From: Typhlomys cinereus
Taxonomy: Eukaryota > Chordata > Mammalia > Rodentia > Platacanthomyidae
Direction of reading: 5' to 3'
DNA: 64,000 nucleotides
Assembly: GCA_023101885.1 (NCBI GenBank)
Contig: JALPQD010000088.1
Location: 4,313,501 to 4,377,500, forward strand
The position numbers and the translations under genes were made by a program. Numbering within the stretch: position 1 is the stretch's first letter; the number at the start of each line of letters is the position of its first letter. The notes below the pieces were generated by a model, which was given only the letters and a program-made list of their open reading frames with translations, ran no database searches and was not told where the DNA came from. Positions 12,029-24,271 of this stretch are shown here, piece by piece.

Positions 12029-12850
12029 CAGTGTTATCTGCTGGTCACTAGAGACTTTGAAACAATGAGAAGAAAAGAAAAATGTAATGAATACATTATA
12101 ATTGAATGTTGTATGCACAAGATATACTTGTTCTTTTTAGTAACAACTTGGCCTATAAGATTTTATAGAAAAATCCTGGCCTTCAAAGCCAGTTTCAGTG
12201 TGTAATCTTCATCTACTGATATGCACTACTGAATTTTCATGATTGCGATAAATTATACAAGCCATTTAAATTGTTTTTCACATGTTAGCTAGTCTTAGGC
12301 AATCTAATATCCAAACAATATTGTCGCAAGCAAGAATCTGTCTGCAATGCACTTCTAAATTCACTTAATGTGTACTTCATAACTTTCCACCTACTAAGAA
12401 ATAGTCATATCCTGCAATTTCATTCACTATCTCCTCCAAATAATGAGTTTAAGAAAAAGTCACAAATTTTGGTTAAAGAAGCTGATTTATGTGCAGTTTA
12501 AAAAAAGATTATCTCACATTTCTATATTATACATATATATTATGTATATGCTTGCTTTGTGTTTTAACTAACTTTGTGATATATGTATGTGCTCACATTA
12601 AAAAAATACGACCTTGACAGGTTATCTGTCTGTGCTATTTCAACTTTTTTTGTTCACATTTTTTGCAGAAATAATTACAATATTTCATGAAAATCAATAA
12701 ATCTCCTATTATTCAAATTCTTATTATCTCAGTTTAGCTTCAATTTTAGATAAAAACATTGAAAGAAAATCTATAATTTTTAAATACCTCACATAAGAGT
12801 GTGTGGCAGGGTCAGATATGCTTCCTATTAAAAAACATACGCAAGCTTAC

Positions 12851-13125
12851 CACTTGACTTGAGAAAATTCTATGAATACAGAGTCCATCTGCAGTCATAA
12901 AGTCAGTTGTGGTACCTGGCATGGTGCGATTAACAAGCGCACACTCTTCCAGGAAGGAATCAAGAGGCCCCAGGTGTTCTTGACAGAGAAAAGTGGGAAA
13001 ATGATCATGAGTGTAGACCAGCTTCTGAACTGACCGTGCCTTCCTTCTACTTCATGAAGACCTGTTCACCTCCTCCCGATCAGCAAAACAAACCTAATAA
13101 CATCACATTTCTCATTATTTTAAAG
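12851..13125 (-). promoter_or_regulatory. Candidate 5' non-coding exon and promoter region of OR unit 2
   Basis: A minus-strand GGTAAGCTTGC donor ends at 12850. The upstream ~270 bases share ordered blocks with units 1, 3 and 4: GGCATGGTGCGATTAAC, GGCCCCAGGTGTTCTTG, CTGAACTGACC and CACCTCCTCCCGATCAGC. Conservation of the GTAAGCTT donor in all four units is the strongest evidence. The transcription start and promoter elements are not determined. Confidence 0.45.
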
Positions 13126-13399
13126 ATTCTACATAAAAATTGCAAATACAAGACATCTGTGAACATCTCAAAAAGATTGTATATCAACAAAAAATTCTGT
13201 CCTGTATAACTTATCTTTATGTAATTTCCCTCATCATGGATGTGAAATCATAACAATATCACAGGTCAAAAGGCCTTGTATTCTAATACCTGTTACCACT
13301 GACATAAAAAAAAGACTTGCTCTGAATGCATCACCTATAAAATGATGTACTATGGTGTCATATTAGGATACCAAAGGCTAATGCATGAAAAACTTTAGC

Positions 13400-14448
13400 C
13401 AATTATACATACCAGGAAAGCTCTGGAGATTTGCCCCATGAGACTAGCTACAGCTTTTGATCTTACATTGCACTGAAAAAGCAAATGAATGACCTGTTCA
13501 GATAGAGGTGATCATTTTACTGCAACTGTATTAGTTATATGTCTCAGTTTTCTAAGTAGTCTAATTAATGTACTATTTCTTTATCTTGAGAACCAGACCT
13601 TTTAATGCATAGTCCTAAGAATGCTATCAAATTTCTACCTGTGAATCCACTATTGTATTTAAGGTAGCCTGTCCTGCCTCTAACTCAAGATATCAAGCTG
13701 TTTGCATGTATATGATTTTGACATTCTTGGGATGTCTTTGACAGTAACCTTGGATAATGTACCCTTTGAGTCTGGTGGGTTTAACAGTATTTTCGAAGTC
13801 AACTGTGTCATTGTGAAATCTGTTTCAATGAAGATAAATATTGTAACATAGGTATATTATGAATTAGGTTTTTCACTTTATGGTTACAAACATTTTAGTT
13901 GAATTCAGTGTTTCACTATTATTGGTTAATTAGACTGATGCGAACATTTGATGAAATAACTGGAGCAGGTGTTTTACATGATTTGAGTACATATATTTCA
14001 TTTTTTAAAGTGTATCTTTTTATAGGGTAGAAATTACAAAATTACTTTGCATATAGCTTTTTTGACAACTCACTAGAAATCATTTTGAATATTTATTCAT
14101 ATTATTAAATATGTAATTTAACATCTTGTAATTAATATTTTCATTTTACTTTTGTCTATCTTCTAACAGATTGCCATGAAATTCCCCAAGCAAATATTAT
14201 TTAGTGTTTATAACTAGCTTACAAAGAAATAGATTTCATTATGACATTTTTTTCTGTTATTCTCTTTCATCTTCCTCTTTCATACCCTTTTTGCATCCCC
14301 TTTCCCTCTTCTCACTGACTGACTTCTAGCCATCAAGTACCCTTCCTTACACTTTTTTTCAATATCTCCCATATTACCATCACAATTCAATCCTGGAGAC
14401 GGTGTGCAGCAATAAAGACAGATTCATTCTTGCATTTACACCCATGAC
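13400..14448. repeat. Upstream flank of unit 2, paralogous to other OR flanks
   Basis: No gene. GGAAAGCTCTGGAGATTTGC at 13420 matches 6525. The region ends in the pyrimidine-rich block and CAATCCTGGAGA, matched at 1350 and 7590, immediately before the antisense L1 at 14463. Confidence 0.6.
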
Positions 14449-15152
14449 TCATGCACACTTCTTTTTTTATTTTTTTATTTTTTATTGCTGCCCATACACA
14501 CTTAATAGGTACCCCAGTCCTCTCCCTCCCTCCACCCCTTCCTGGACCCCCTGCTCCTTCCCCCATTTTCCCCTTCCTTTCCCCCTCTCCCTCCCTATCT
14601 CCCAGTGCCTCCTCCCCCCATTCCTGGAGTATCCTTTAATGTGTATGTCAAACTTTCCTCTGGGTCCTCCTCTCTGATGAGGCATAAGGATTCAGTGGCA
14701 TTTCCTAGAACTCTTTCTTGTGTCCCCTTAAGTAAAGGAACACTAGTGTGGCTGTTAATCCTTAGCTTCTAAGGATCCTAGTGCCTTTAGTCCATGCTAG
14801 ACTTTGAGGGGTCAATAATGTGTTGGTCATTGCGCAGGTCATGCAAAGTCCTATTATGATTGCTTCAGCCCTAACTTGTGTGTAGTATCTTGCATATCGT
14901 TGCTCCTCCTCATCTTTAGGCTCTTACAATCTTACCACCCCCTCTTCCGCAAATTTCCCTGAGCTTCAGGATGGGGGGAAATTAGGCTGGCCTAGTTTCA
15001 AGTGGTTGATATATAAAGTCTCTGACGTTCTGAATTATGGTTTGTTGATTTTTTTTCAGTTTTGCTGCTCCTGCAATGCCCTTGGCTCCATCCTAATGGG
15101 TATTGAATGTCACCCACTGGCCAGAGGTAAAAAGCTGTTAAATTAGAGTCTT

Positions 15153-15251
15153 TTTGGGGGATTTTTTTGGCATGGGACTTGGGATCTGAACTCAGGACCT
15201 TCTGCTTTCGAGGCAGAGTCTTAACCCCTGAGCTATCTCTCTAGTCCCTAG
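15153..15251 (-). mobile_element. Truncated SINE nested in the L1
   Basis: Only the tRNA-like head is present. On the minus strand it reads GGGACTAGAGAGATAGCTCA, then AACTCAGGACC-equivalent B-box sequence, and it stops after about 100 bases. It is flanked by ATTAGAGTCTT at 15142-15152 and 15252-15262. Confidence 0.8.
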
Positions 15252-15279
15252 ATTAGAGTCTTATTATAAGAGTATATTC

Positions 15280-15464
15280 CACATTAAAGGATGCTTCAGA
15301 GATGGGGGAGGGGGCACTGGGAGAAAGGGAGGGAGGGGGGAAAGGAAGGGAAAAGGGGGGAGGGAACAGGTCTAAGGAGGGGTGGAGGGAGGGAAGGGAC
15401 AGGGCTACCTATTACGTTTGTATGAGCAGAAAAATAAATAAATAAATAAATAAATTTTAAAATT
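15280..15464 (+). mobile_element. L1 3' terminal fragment (~185 bp) nested in an L1
   Basis: Sense-oriented L1 tail: the ACATTAAAGGATGCTTCAGAG start, a G-rich polypurine tract, TATGAGCAGAAAAATAAATAA and a poly-A/T tail. It is flanked by a perfect 15-bp duplication TATAAGAGTATATTC (15265-15279 and 15465-15479). It inserted opposite to its host L1. Confidence 0.92.
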
Positions 15465-16060
15465 TATAAGAGTATATTCAAAGGTAGATGGAATAAAAGT
15501 AGGATACCGCAGTGAGGGGAGGGAGGTGAGTCTCCCATTGCAAAATGGTTACTTTCTATCTGCCAGACTATATGCCCTCCCCTTCTGGTGAGATCATACC
15601 CCATCAGTTGTAAATGATCAGGAAGGAAAGTCTGTGAACTTAACCAGATGTCTCATTGCTTACTTGCAGTCCTTGATGGTGGCCTATTTTCTCTGCTGTA
15701 ACATAATCCCCTCTCTCCTTATTGTTGGAGGGGCTCTCCTTCCCCATCCCTCCTGTTTATAATCTTTGTAATTACTGTAGGTATTTATCTTTGGGTGTCT
15801 CTAAGTGGGTTTGGTACTAGGATTCACCTATTAAGGAGTACATGTGGCACTTAATTTTCTGTGTCTGGGATACTTCACTCAATATAATTTTTTTTCTAAT
15901 TCCATCCATTTCCCGGCAAATCTCATTAATTCATCATTTTTTATGGCTGAGTAGTACTTCATTGTATAAATATACCACATTTTCCTTATCCACTCGTCAA
16001 CTGTTGGACATTTGGGTTGATTCCATGACTTTGCTATTGTAAACAGTCATGCACACTTCT

Positions 16061-17896
16061 AAGCACACTCTAGTCTTTCCCAGTTAAGGAAGGCTTAGAT
16101 AGGTGTTGTGTACATCATTTGTTTTCCTTCAATTTTGAATGAGACCTTTGCTCTCTTCACTATTCAAGTTCTATTTTGTAACCTAAGAGAAACTAACAAC
16201 ACGTTACATTCATAGGGCTTTCAGAAGAATTGCTGCATGTAAAGCATAAGATGGGGGTATCATAGGTCAAATATTAACATGCATTACCTACACACTCTAC
16301 AACTCTGTCCCCAGAACTGCTGCAATCCCATTTCATCCATGTGGAATATGTAGTAGACCTAGAAAATGGATTATGTGAACACAGCTATTATCATTATTAG
16401 GGATGCCATCATTGTTGTTATACTGTTTGGAACATGCATCACACTTCGGGTGTGATAGTGTCATCCATCATAATCACCTTAAATAATTCTCTGGCAGTGT
16501 GACTACATGGTTATGACTTACATTCACATACTCATACAATTTATAAGAGTATATTCAAAGGTAGATGGAATAAAAGTTGTGGCCTTAGTGAGAAAAAAAT
16601 CTGAAGAAGCAAAATATAAGATCCTGGTGTGTAGGATCGCTTAATTTGATTTCACATGGAAAAAAATGTGTAGTTGTTTTGAAATTAAGGACACTGAGGT
16701 AGCAGAATAATTCATACAGTTTAATAGGTTCTGGAAGCAGTAGCAATTTTCTTAAAACACAAAGGTTTTGTAGCTTAGCATACTTCAAGGATCTGTTACT
16801 ATGGAAATGGTGAAGTAGAAAGAAAAACTCTTGGAAAGAAAGTGATAAGAAATTGTCAAGGATTTAGAGGAAGAAAGGGGATGTGAATGAAAAAAATGTC
16901 ATGTGACATTCCAAGAAGAGAAGTGTCCCTCAGCCTCCCACTGTCCAAAAGGTAAAAGCTACATTGTCTACTACACATGGAAAGGAAATACCCTTTTCAG
17001 GAAGTTTTAGGAATCTCACTAAATAAACAACTACATCCACAGAAAGCAACAGCAGAATAAGCTAGAAATGTGAATATTTACCTTTTAACTTTATTATTGT
17101 TATAAAAGTGAACAATTTTCAAAAACAAAAAAGGTAATAAAAATGAAAAATTAATTTCATTTACAGAAAACAATGGTACTAGAAAATAATAGTTACCTGA
17201 TCAAGTACAGACATTTTATTTATAATTCAGTTTTACTTCATTGTAATATAGAGGAGAAGTCCAAGGAAATATTGGAAAAATGAATGAAAAAATGTAGAAA
17301 AATGGTGCATTCACAAAGAGAGAATACCAATGAGGAGAAGAAAAAGTGATACCAGGAATAAAATTCTAGCTTTTAAAACATAGTAAGTGAAGTGGAATAT
17401 TCATAGAGGGAATATAACAGTTTTTCAGAAGGAAAAAGAGAGAATGAACTGAAAAACAAAATGTTTATCAATATGAAGAATGAAAAAAATAGGAATGTAG
17501 CAAAATTCAATAGAAGTGGCAATATTGATTACATGCCAATAACTACATGAACACATGTATAACTGCAATATCGATAGAAACCATGGATTACAGAAAAGAT
17601 TATAAATGCTATGTACAAGTACAAAATTTTTGAAGACATTAACCCCTTCAACACCAAAGTGAATAATGATAAATATGGAGAGATTCACATATTTATTACC
17701 AAAAAAAAAAAACACCTTCAGGGGGGAGGGTCATAGAACCTGAAGAAATAAGCAACTTGTTATTCCTTGCAGATGAGAGGTTCTGTGGGAAACGTGGGTT
17801 ATAAGAAACCCTGGAAATAACAAACATTAAGATGATATTTTAAAGAATTTCTCAAAGAATATCCTGCCAACCAAGTTGTAGCAGGTCACCTACATG
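16061..17896. other. Spacer downstream of unit 3, no gene recognised
   Basis: AT-rich. About 16380-16530 is a paralogue of 9100-9290. About 17400-17860 recurs in inverted orientation at about 57880-58345. A 38-base patch at 16541-16578 repeats L1-derived sequence from 15464-15501. Only short chance ORFs occur. Confidence 0.5.
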
Positions 17897-18906
17897 AGTG
17901 CTGATGAACTCATGACGAAACTGTGTAAGGAAACAAGGGGCTTATTCTCTTACAATAGTCTGGTTGCAGCTCTTACTCCAGTTTGGCAAGAGAACATGTG
18001 CCACTACCAAAGGGTCAAGGGAACTGGCCTTATCCATGGCTTCCTCCCTCTTGCATCTTTGATCCTCTAAAGACAGTACCACGTGGACAACTTTGCCAAG
18101 TTCTGTTAAACTCCAAGTGAAGACTGACTGCCTGAAATCACAGCTGATTCAGCTTCTCTCTGTTGACTCTGGGCAGAAAGTCTATGCTGGGCAGAATCCA
18201 AGGTAGCATGCATTTCTTCCTCCATCCCAGTAAAAATCACTAGATTTTTCTTCAATTATGCTAATATCTCCAATAGCAACAGCTACTCTGCTGTCTTCCC
18301 TTTCCTCATCCCAAGTCAAGTCTGCCAATGCAGTTTTGCTTGTCAAGCAAACCAATCCATTATCTTTAAACTTACTGTCAAAGTCCTTATTCCTGTCATT
18401 ACTAACTGGACCCAAACAATCCATAACTCTCAGCAGTTCTATTCTCCAAATGAGCCATTAAAATCTGTAAATGGTGCTTGTTATCTATAGTCCCCAAATT
18501 TTAAAACATTTCAAACTTCATCCAACAAAACTTCAACATCCACAAAACCCACATAACCAGATGAATTATCACCGTACTCCTGGTACCAACTCTGTAACCA
18601 TTCACCTGGATGGTTGCTGATGAAATAAGCACGTATCCACAGCTGAGAGAGGGACAGTTCTCACTTGTCAGACCAACATGTCTGCCCAAGTATACAGGAG
18701 AATGCCCTCCTTCCTAAAACAGTACCCTCTAATTTATTCACCTGCCCCAGGGGCTGATCAAACCCACCGTAGACTCAGCTGTCCCCACCAATTGGACACT
18801 CTCCTTCAGGTTTGCTCTAGGCTTAAGTCAACTCTCAATTCTCTACAAATGTGCCCAGAGTGCAAACCATCAATCCTCAAGTTGACACCTGTATCTAAGT
18901 ATGACA
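17897..18906 (-). mobile_element. MaLR (ERVL) element with internal part, antisense
   Basis: On the minus strand it opens TGTCATACTTAGATACAGG and has an LTR of about 350 bases. A GGTACCAGGAG-like block follows at the LTR/internal border, which is characteristic of MaLR internal sequence. A non-coding internal region and the remainder of a 3' LTR close it. The copy at 34653-35654 is the duplicated counterpart; solo LTRs of the same family lie at 29280-29639 and 48852-49226. No clear target duplication is seen at this copy. Confidence 0.65.
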
Positions 18907-19097
18907 CAAGTCTATATGCCAAAGACTATTCCTGAAGAAAGATGGATAAAGAGAGACCTTTTCAAGTAAGTTGATCTTGATAACCTATTACTGACAGAGA
19001 TGGTCTCTAAAAAGTGCTGAAAAAAATCTTTTCAGTCTCAAAGGAAAATACTTTAAGGATTGACTCATAACTAAATGTATTCAATAATATAACTTTT

Positions 19098-19400
19098 GGG
19101 ACCAGAGCGATGGCTCAGGGGTTAAGACTTTGCTTCACAAGTTAAAGTTCCTGAGTTTGGATCCCAGGTCTCACATAAAAATACTAGGCAGAACTCACAA
19201 TGGCAGAGCCTGAAAAACCCTGAGTGAAGCAAGAAGAAAGTAGAAGCAATCCAGGATGACTCCCAAAGTCACCCTTTGTCCTCCACAAGGACATACAATG
19301 TTCTCTCTCTCTCTCTCTGTCTCTATCACACACACACACTAAATAAATAAATAAATAAATAAACAAACAAACAAATAAATAAATAAATAAATAAATAAAT
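19098..19400 (+). mobile_element. Full-length SINE of the CT-tail family
   Basis: It opens GGGACCAGAGCGATGGCTCA (A-box-like), then GAGTTTGGATCCCAGG (B-box-like). A body ends AGTCACCCTTTGTCCTCC, followed by a CT run, an AC run and AAAT repeats. The same insertion is present at 35845 in the duplicated block, so it predates the duplication. The name of the family is unknown to me. Confidence 0.8.
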
Positions 19401-20335
19401 GTAAAAAAAAATATTTTCTTAAAGACAGGATCCTGAATGCTCTAATCATTCTTCTCATGGTATTCTGTTCTGAATACATAGTTGTCTTTCTTTACTTCCT
19501 TTGGAGAGTGAAACTTAACCACTGTTTTAAAATCAAAACAATACAATTTCTTCCCATTTCATGTCCTATAAAATTAAAAACTCCTTCCCTCTGCTGCAGC
19601 AGGAAAGGATGTCTATGTGTTTGGATGTAGAGATGTTTGTTTGGTAGGGTGGGGACCAAATCCAGGTTACATGATGCAAACACTTACCTTTTACTTCTGC
19701 TGTGACATTGTCCTTAGTCTAGGAAGTACCATTTCCTGAACTTCCTGGATTCCACAATCTCAATGCAGGTTTCTCTCAGCACTTTAATATCTTTTTCAGT
19801 TTTGCCAGAACAATGACTACTGGTACCACAGATTTGAGCTCCTGGTGTTAACATATTTAATAGGTGATTGATATACATTTGAAAAATAAAAATTCTGGAG
19901 AATGAAACACAGGGCCCTAATCCTTCTGATGACTCAGAACAGCAGTGTGTGTTTAAATTAAAAAAGGGAAGAAAAAACTTTCGTCTTGTTGAAACTTGTT
20001 CCAACTCTGTAAATGTCTATGGATTGAAGCCATTCACAATTACAGATCAAGGAAATTCCTCAGTGAGTCTAATGAGCCAAATAATGGTCTCACTCCAAAG
20101 TATGCTCATGACAACATAAAAATTCTTATTCTCCATTTGGTGTTTTCCTATGTACATTCAATTTCTGTAAATAGCCATAATAAAAACCAGCATAACATTT
20201 TGTTTTTGCAAATTTTTCACACCCATTTATATTTGTTCTCTCTGGACATCTGAACATGCTTGTTATTCACATGGATTTTTATGAATAATTTACATATTTT
20301 CCATTGATACATAGATCTTTGCATTTGCTATTATT

Positions 20336-20660
20336 GTGATAAAATTACTGATCAGAATAATTTAAGAGAAAAAGGTTTATTATTGCTAAAAGGCCAGGCA
20401 TGTCATGGTGGTAGGAGTGCAAGGTAACTGGTCACATTGCATCTGTGCTAAGGAGATAGGAAGGAAGCACAGAGATGAACATTCTCATTTAACACTCTTT
20501 TCTTCTTTCCTCAGTCTGGAATTCTCAGCTTAAGGAATAAAGTCACACAATTTCAGGATCAGTCTTATATCTGAACAGAAGCTTACTGGAAGCATCCTCC
20601 TAGACATACAAAATGGTATTGTTAATGTCTAAATCCAGACATGTTTGCAATAAAGCTCAT
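20336..20660 (+). mobile_element. LTR-like rodent repeat (TGTGATAAAAT type)
   Basis: It starts TTGTGATAAAATTACTGATC, includes AAGGTTTATTATTGC and GTCACATTGCATCTGTG, and contains CAGTCTGGAATTCTCAGC. The duplicated copy is at 37135-37430. I recall this as a common rodent interspersed repeat but cannot name it with confidence. Confidence 0.45.
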
Positions 20661-20958
20661 TCATCATAATAACCATTATGAAAAACATGTAATGAATGAA
20701 TAGAATGAGCTTTTTGACCAACAAATTAAAAAATTCAAATATATTTTCCTAAAGTACAATGCTTCCACAATATTTCCTTTTGGCACAACAAAACACATTT
20801 TAAAGATCAGCATGACCCTTAAGTAACTTGAGTTAGTATGATTCCAAAATATTAAGCTAGCATGATTCTAAAATATAATACGACTAAGGACATGGAGAAG
20901 ATTTGAGAGATATGAATTTAGTTATTGTCCCTGAACACTTAAGCTTGTAACAAAAAGA

Positions 20959-21882
20959 TTATTTTTCCTTCAGAATGACCTTCATGAATGCATTTTTGAC
21001 ATCTTTGTTCCTCAGGCTGTAGACAAGAGGGTTGAGCATGGGAATAACCATAGTGTAGAATACAGACACTATTTTGTCCGTGTCCATGGAGTGACTGGAG
21101 ACAGGTTGCAAATACATGAAGGTGAGAGTCCCATAGAAAATGGAGACAGCTGTAAAGTGGGAGGCACAGGTGGAAACAGCCTTGCGAGAACCTGATCCTG
21201 AGTGCATCTTTAGGATGCTGATGAAAATGATCATGTAGGACACTAAGATAACTGTGAGTGCAAAAAAGATGTTGATACTGGCTATACAAATACAAAGTAG
21301 CTCATTTGCATGTATATCAGAACAAGAGAGATCCATGATTGCTGGACTATCACAGAAAAAATGATGGATGACATTTAGCTTACAATAGGAGAGACTGAAT
21401 GTTTCCACAGTGAAAACAGAGGTATTCAAGAAACCAAAGACATAGCAGCCTATGATAAGCCGTGCACACACACTTGTAGTCATGGTGATGGCATAGTGTA
21501 GGGGCTTACACACTGCTACATACCGATCATAGGCCATTGAGGCCAATAAGAAATTTTCCACACCAGCAAACGTAGTAAAAAAGAACAATTGAGCAGCACA
21601 GTCATTGTAGGATATAAGCTTGTCACCCGTTAGGAGTCCAGCCATGACTTTTGGTGCAATAGCTGAAGAATAGCCAAAATCCACCAGAGACAGGTTACCC
21701 AGGAAAAAGTACATGGGAGTGTGGAGTCGAGAGTCTAGTAGAATCAGCATCACCATTCCTAGGTTCCCCAACAAAGTGACGGTGTAGATGAGGAGGAAGG
21801 TGATGAAGAGGGGAACCTGAAGGTCTGGGTCGTCAGTGAGTCCCAGCAGGATGAACTGTGTCACTTCTGTCCTGTTCTCCAT
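20959..21882 (-). CDS. Olfactory receptor, family 5 (OR5B-like), unit 3
   Basis: Intact 307-codon odorant receptor. Landmarks by residue: Asn-Arg-Thr glycosylation site at 3-5; HTPMYFFLG at 54-62; Cys95 and Cys177, suitable for the extracellular disulfide; [10 protein letters not shown] at 116-125; KAVSTCASH at 234-242; [12 protein letters not shown] at 281-292. The ATG follows a minus-strand acceptor-like tract, TTTCTTTATTCCCATTGACACAG, whose AG lies about 27 bases upstream. It is a recent duplicate of unit 4. Most differences fall in TM3 (TTFAGVE versus SAFAIVE) and TM5 (CIASINIFF versus CLVIVNMFF), the ligand-contacting region of ORs. The ligand is unknown. Confidence 0.94.
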   Translation of the reverse strand: MENRTEVTQFILLGLTDDPDLQVPLFITFLLIYTVTLLGNLGMVMLILLDSRLHTPMYFFLGNLSLVDFGYSSAIAPKVMAGLLTGDKLISYNDCAAQLFFFTTFAGVENFLLASMAYDRYVAVCKPLHYAITMTTSVCARLIIGCYVFGFLNTSVFTVETFSLSYCKLNVIHHFFCDSPAIMDLSCSDIHANELLCICIASINIFFALTVILVSYMIIFISILKMHSGSGSRKAVSTCASHFTAVSIFYGTLTFMYLQPVSSHSMDTDKIVSVFYTMVIPMLNPLVYSLRNKDVKNAFMKVILKEK

Positions 21883-22571
21883 CTGTGCTGCATCAACCTC
21901 CAGGTGCTCTGTGTCAATGGGAATAAAGAAACTATATGATCAAGAAGTTGAATTAAAAGTTACGAACACAAGTAATATTTATTCTTGTACCAAACACTTT
22001 TTCTAAATATTTTTATACAAAAATCTTGGGTTTTAAGACCCAATTTACTTTATAAGTTACATATATTAGTACAGACTGTTAAACAAAATGAATTTAATAA
22101 TTCATGTTAATATTTAAAATTTCATGTCTTTATGGCAACTGAAAAATTTAATAACTGGTATAAATACATGAACTCAGTAAAGGTTGACAAGTCTATATTC
22201 TTTAACCTGCCAAGAAATATTCCTCACACACAGACTGTATTTTCTGACTCCTCTCAATAATATTATGACCTTGACCCAAAACAAAATGTGAGTTGAGCCT
22301 GTTAATTCATTTAGAGTAAGTTTATTCAGTAATGTCATTTGTAGTATTTTTTGTTTATACTTCAATGAAGTAAAAATAATGTAGCATGACAAAGAACAAA
22401 TTCCCTCCCTATGTTGGAAATGTTTAATATTTATATCTCAATTCAATCTTTGTTATTTTGGAAAAGTTTGTTGCAACAACGATTTTTACTTTTGCAATCA
22501 CTTATAGTAAACATATTTGCACCTGTCTTTGCGTGTTTATATTTCTTGCTAAAAATCATATGCAAGCTTAC

Positions 22572-22870
22572 CAACTGGCTTTAGAAGAATAATGTGCTAA
22601 TCCAGAAGAGTCCATCATAACACCAGCCATGCAATGTGGCCTGGTAGGAATTCAGTCAAATAGTCCTAAAGTAAAAGTCAAAAGATTCCCAGGTCTTCAG
22701 GCCAAGAAAAAGTGTTGAATGATCCAAGTCGAGAAAAAGGGTTGAATGAACAATAGTAAGGATCAGTTTCTGAATTGACCATGTATTCTTCATGCTTCAC
22801 AGAGGAGTTCCTCACCTTCTCTCGGTAGCTTTATAAATACGATTATATCTCACTTCTCGGCATACTTTAC
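22572..22870 (-). promoter_or_regulatory. Candidate 5' non-coding exon and promoter region of OR unit 3
   Basis: A minus-strand GGTAAGCTTGC donor ends at 22571. The region upstream carries the same ordered landmarks as units 1 and 2: GGCCTGGTAGGAATTCAG at the position of their GATTAAC block, GATTCCCAGGTCTTC, and CTGAATTGACC. It is nearly identical to the segment upstream of unit 4. No TATA box was assigned. Confidence 0.45.
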
Positions 22871-22879
22871 ATAGTCCAC

Positions 22880-23645
22880 ATTTTTAAGAGACATCTGTGA
22901 CTAACTTCAGAAGAGATTAATTTTTTAAAAAAAAAAAGCAGTGTGAACTTTATCTTTGAATACTTTCCTTCACCAGTATTGAGAGCTCATAGCAAATATT
23001 CATCTCAGAAAACTGCTATATGCTAACAACTTTTATTGAAATAAAAATAGTAATCAAGAAGGCATGAGATGAGGTTCATTACTTTTGATACATTATGATG
23101 AGTTACATTTATATTTGAATTTCAGAGGCTTCTGGATGAAGATCTAGAGCCAATTACACAGACTTCAGGCCTCTGGAGATTTCCCTCATGACACTATCTG
23201 CAGCTTCTCTTGTCCTGTGTTGCAGGGTGTAGGTAATTAAACCACCCATGAGGATCAATTCAGTTATTTTCCTATGCACACATGTGTTTCTATCACTTGT
23301 TACTTTTTCTTTTTTTTAATGGATTAATTAACCCACAATTTCTACACTGCAAGGTTGAGACTTTTTAGTGTACATTTCAAGCATTTTTCTAATCTAGTTA
23401 TATCTGGTAAAACAGTCAAATGATCTAGTCCATCTGAATTTTTCCATTGAGCTAGTTCTCTAAATCCCTGAGTTTTCCTTTGCTAACTGTTTCAACACAT
23501 GGTATGAATTAAATTGTTTAATCCAATTTATTTCACTTAAGTTTAGTGTCCCTGGCCATAATCCTGAAATATTTGCTCTTTGAGTCTTTAGTCCTTCCTT
23601 ACCCATTGAGGTGCATCCTGGGTTGTCACTGTGTCACAGTATAAT
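22880..23645. repeat. Upstream flank of unit 3
   Basis: No gene. This is the same sequence as about 46400-47255 (unit 4) and again about 47330-48099. It contains the GGAGATTTCCCTCATGACAC block and TTGCAGGGTGTAGGTAATTA, related to the very start of the window. The L1 at 23646 begins immediately after CACAGTATAAT. Confidence 0.65.
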
Positions 23646-24271
23646 AGCACTGTTCCAGACCGGGAGGGCCCCTGGGCACCACCCCAGATCCCCAGGTTAA
23701 TTACGCTCCCACCAGCACCTCTGCCCTTTCCCAACCCACCTGGGCACAATCCAGTGAGAACACACTGTGCCCCAGTGCACGGAAGACACACTGCTCATCA
23801 GAATTCAAAAGAGCCCAAAGAACACCCAAGCAAAGCTCTAAGGGACAAAGGCCACACATCTTAAATCCCCTAAATTCATCTTATCACATGGGAGAGATTC
23901 TCCACATCCAGCCCAAAGATAACTAAACTCCCTTTTTACCATCCTGTTCCTTTCAATAACATGTTACGGTAGAGTAACTTTTCCATATAGCCACCACAAA
24001 ACATGCACAACTTCAGGGACTAAAGCACTCACCCTCACATATTACCTAGGTACTAAATCATAAAAGTGCACTACCATGCTAACATTCACCCCTTGATCAC
24101 CCCCTGTACTAACTGTCTAATAGCCTCATCTAGGAAATAACAATAACAACAAGTGTAACCAACACCATGGTAAACACTAGTAATAACAATCCAAGAGTAG
24201 TGATACCAACTAATTCATTTCAGTCAAAAACACGAAGAAATTGATAGACGGTCTTAAGAGATAAAACAACA

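Larger units (their letters stand above)
14463..16046 (-). mobile_element. 5'-truncated L1, antisense, with two nested insertions
   Basis: Flanked by the perfect 14-bp duplication TCATGCACACTTCT (14449-14462 and 16047-16060). On the minus strand it holds the very end of ORF2 (near 15850-16040), the 3' UTR, the polypurine tract and the A-rich tail. A SINE fragment (15153-15251) and a short sense L1 end (15280-15464) are inserted in it. Its 5' part was lost on insertion, as is usual for L1. Confidence 0.92.
17897..23660. repeat. Segmental duplication, copy A (carries OR unit 3)
   Basis: The block runs MaLR, SINE, spacer, decayed repeat, OR coding exon, 5' exon, upstream flank. It recurs in the same order and orientation at 34653-47270, where a 6.7-kb L1 interrupts it. 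Left flanks differ outside both copies, so the breakpoint lies at the MaLR edge. The right end is 15 bases inside the 5' end of the L1 at 23646. The third and fourth ORs differ at about 19 of 307 residues by my count. Confidence 0.85.

Noticed and set aside
12029..12118. 30-codon in-frame extension of the OR at 11105-12028
   Set aside because: Same argument: paralogues share the internal start, and candidate splice acceptors sit directly upstream of it.
18182..18424. 80-codon minus-strand ORF as a gene
   Set aside because: It lies within the MaLR internal region, which is non-coding in this superfamily. The duplicated copy at 34.9-35.2 kb does not keep the frame.
19098..19170. Functional tRNA gene
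   Set aside because: A- and B-box-like motifs are present, but the sequence does not fold as a complete tRNA. It continues into a SINE body and tail and occurs in several dispersed copies.
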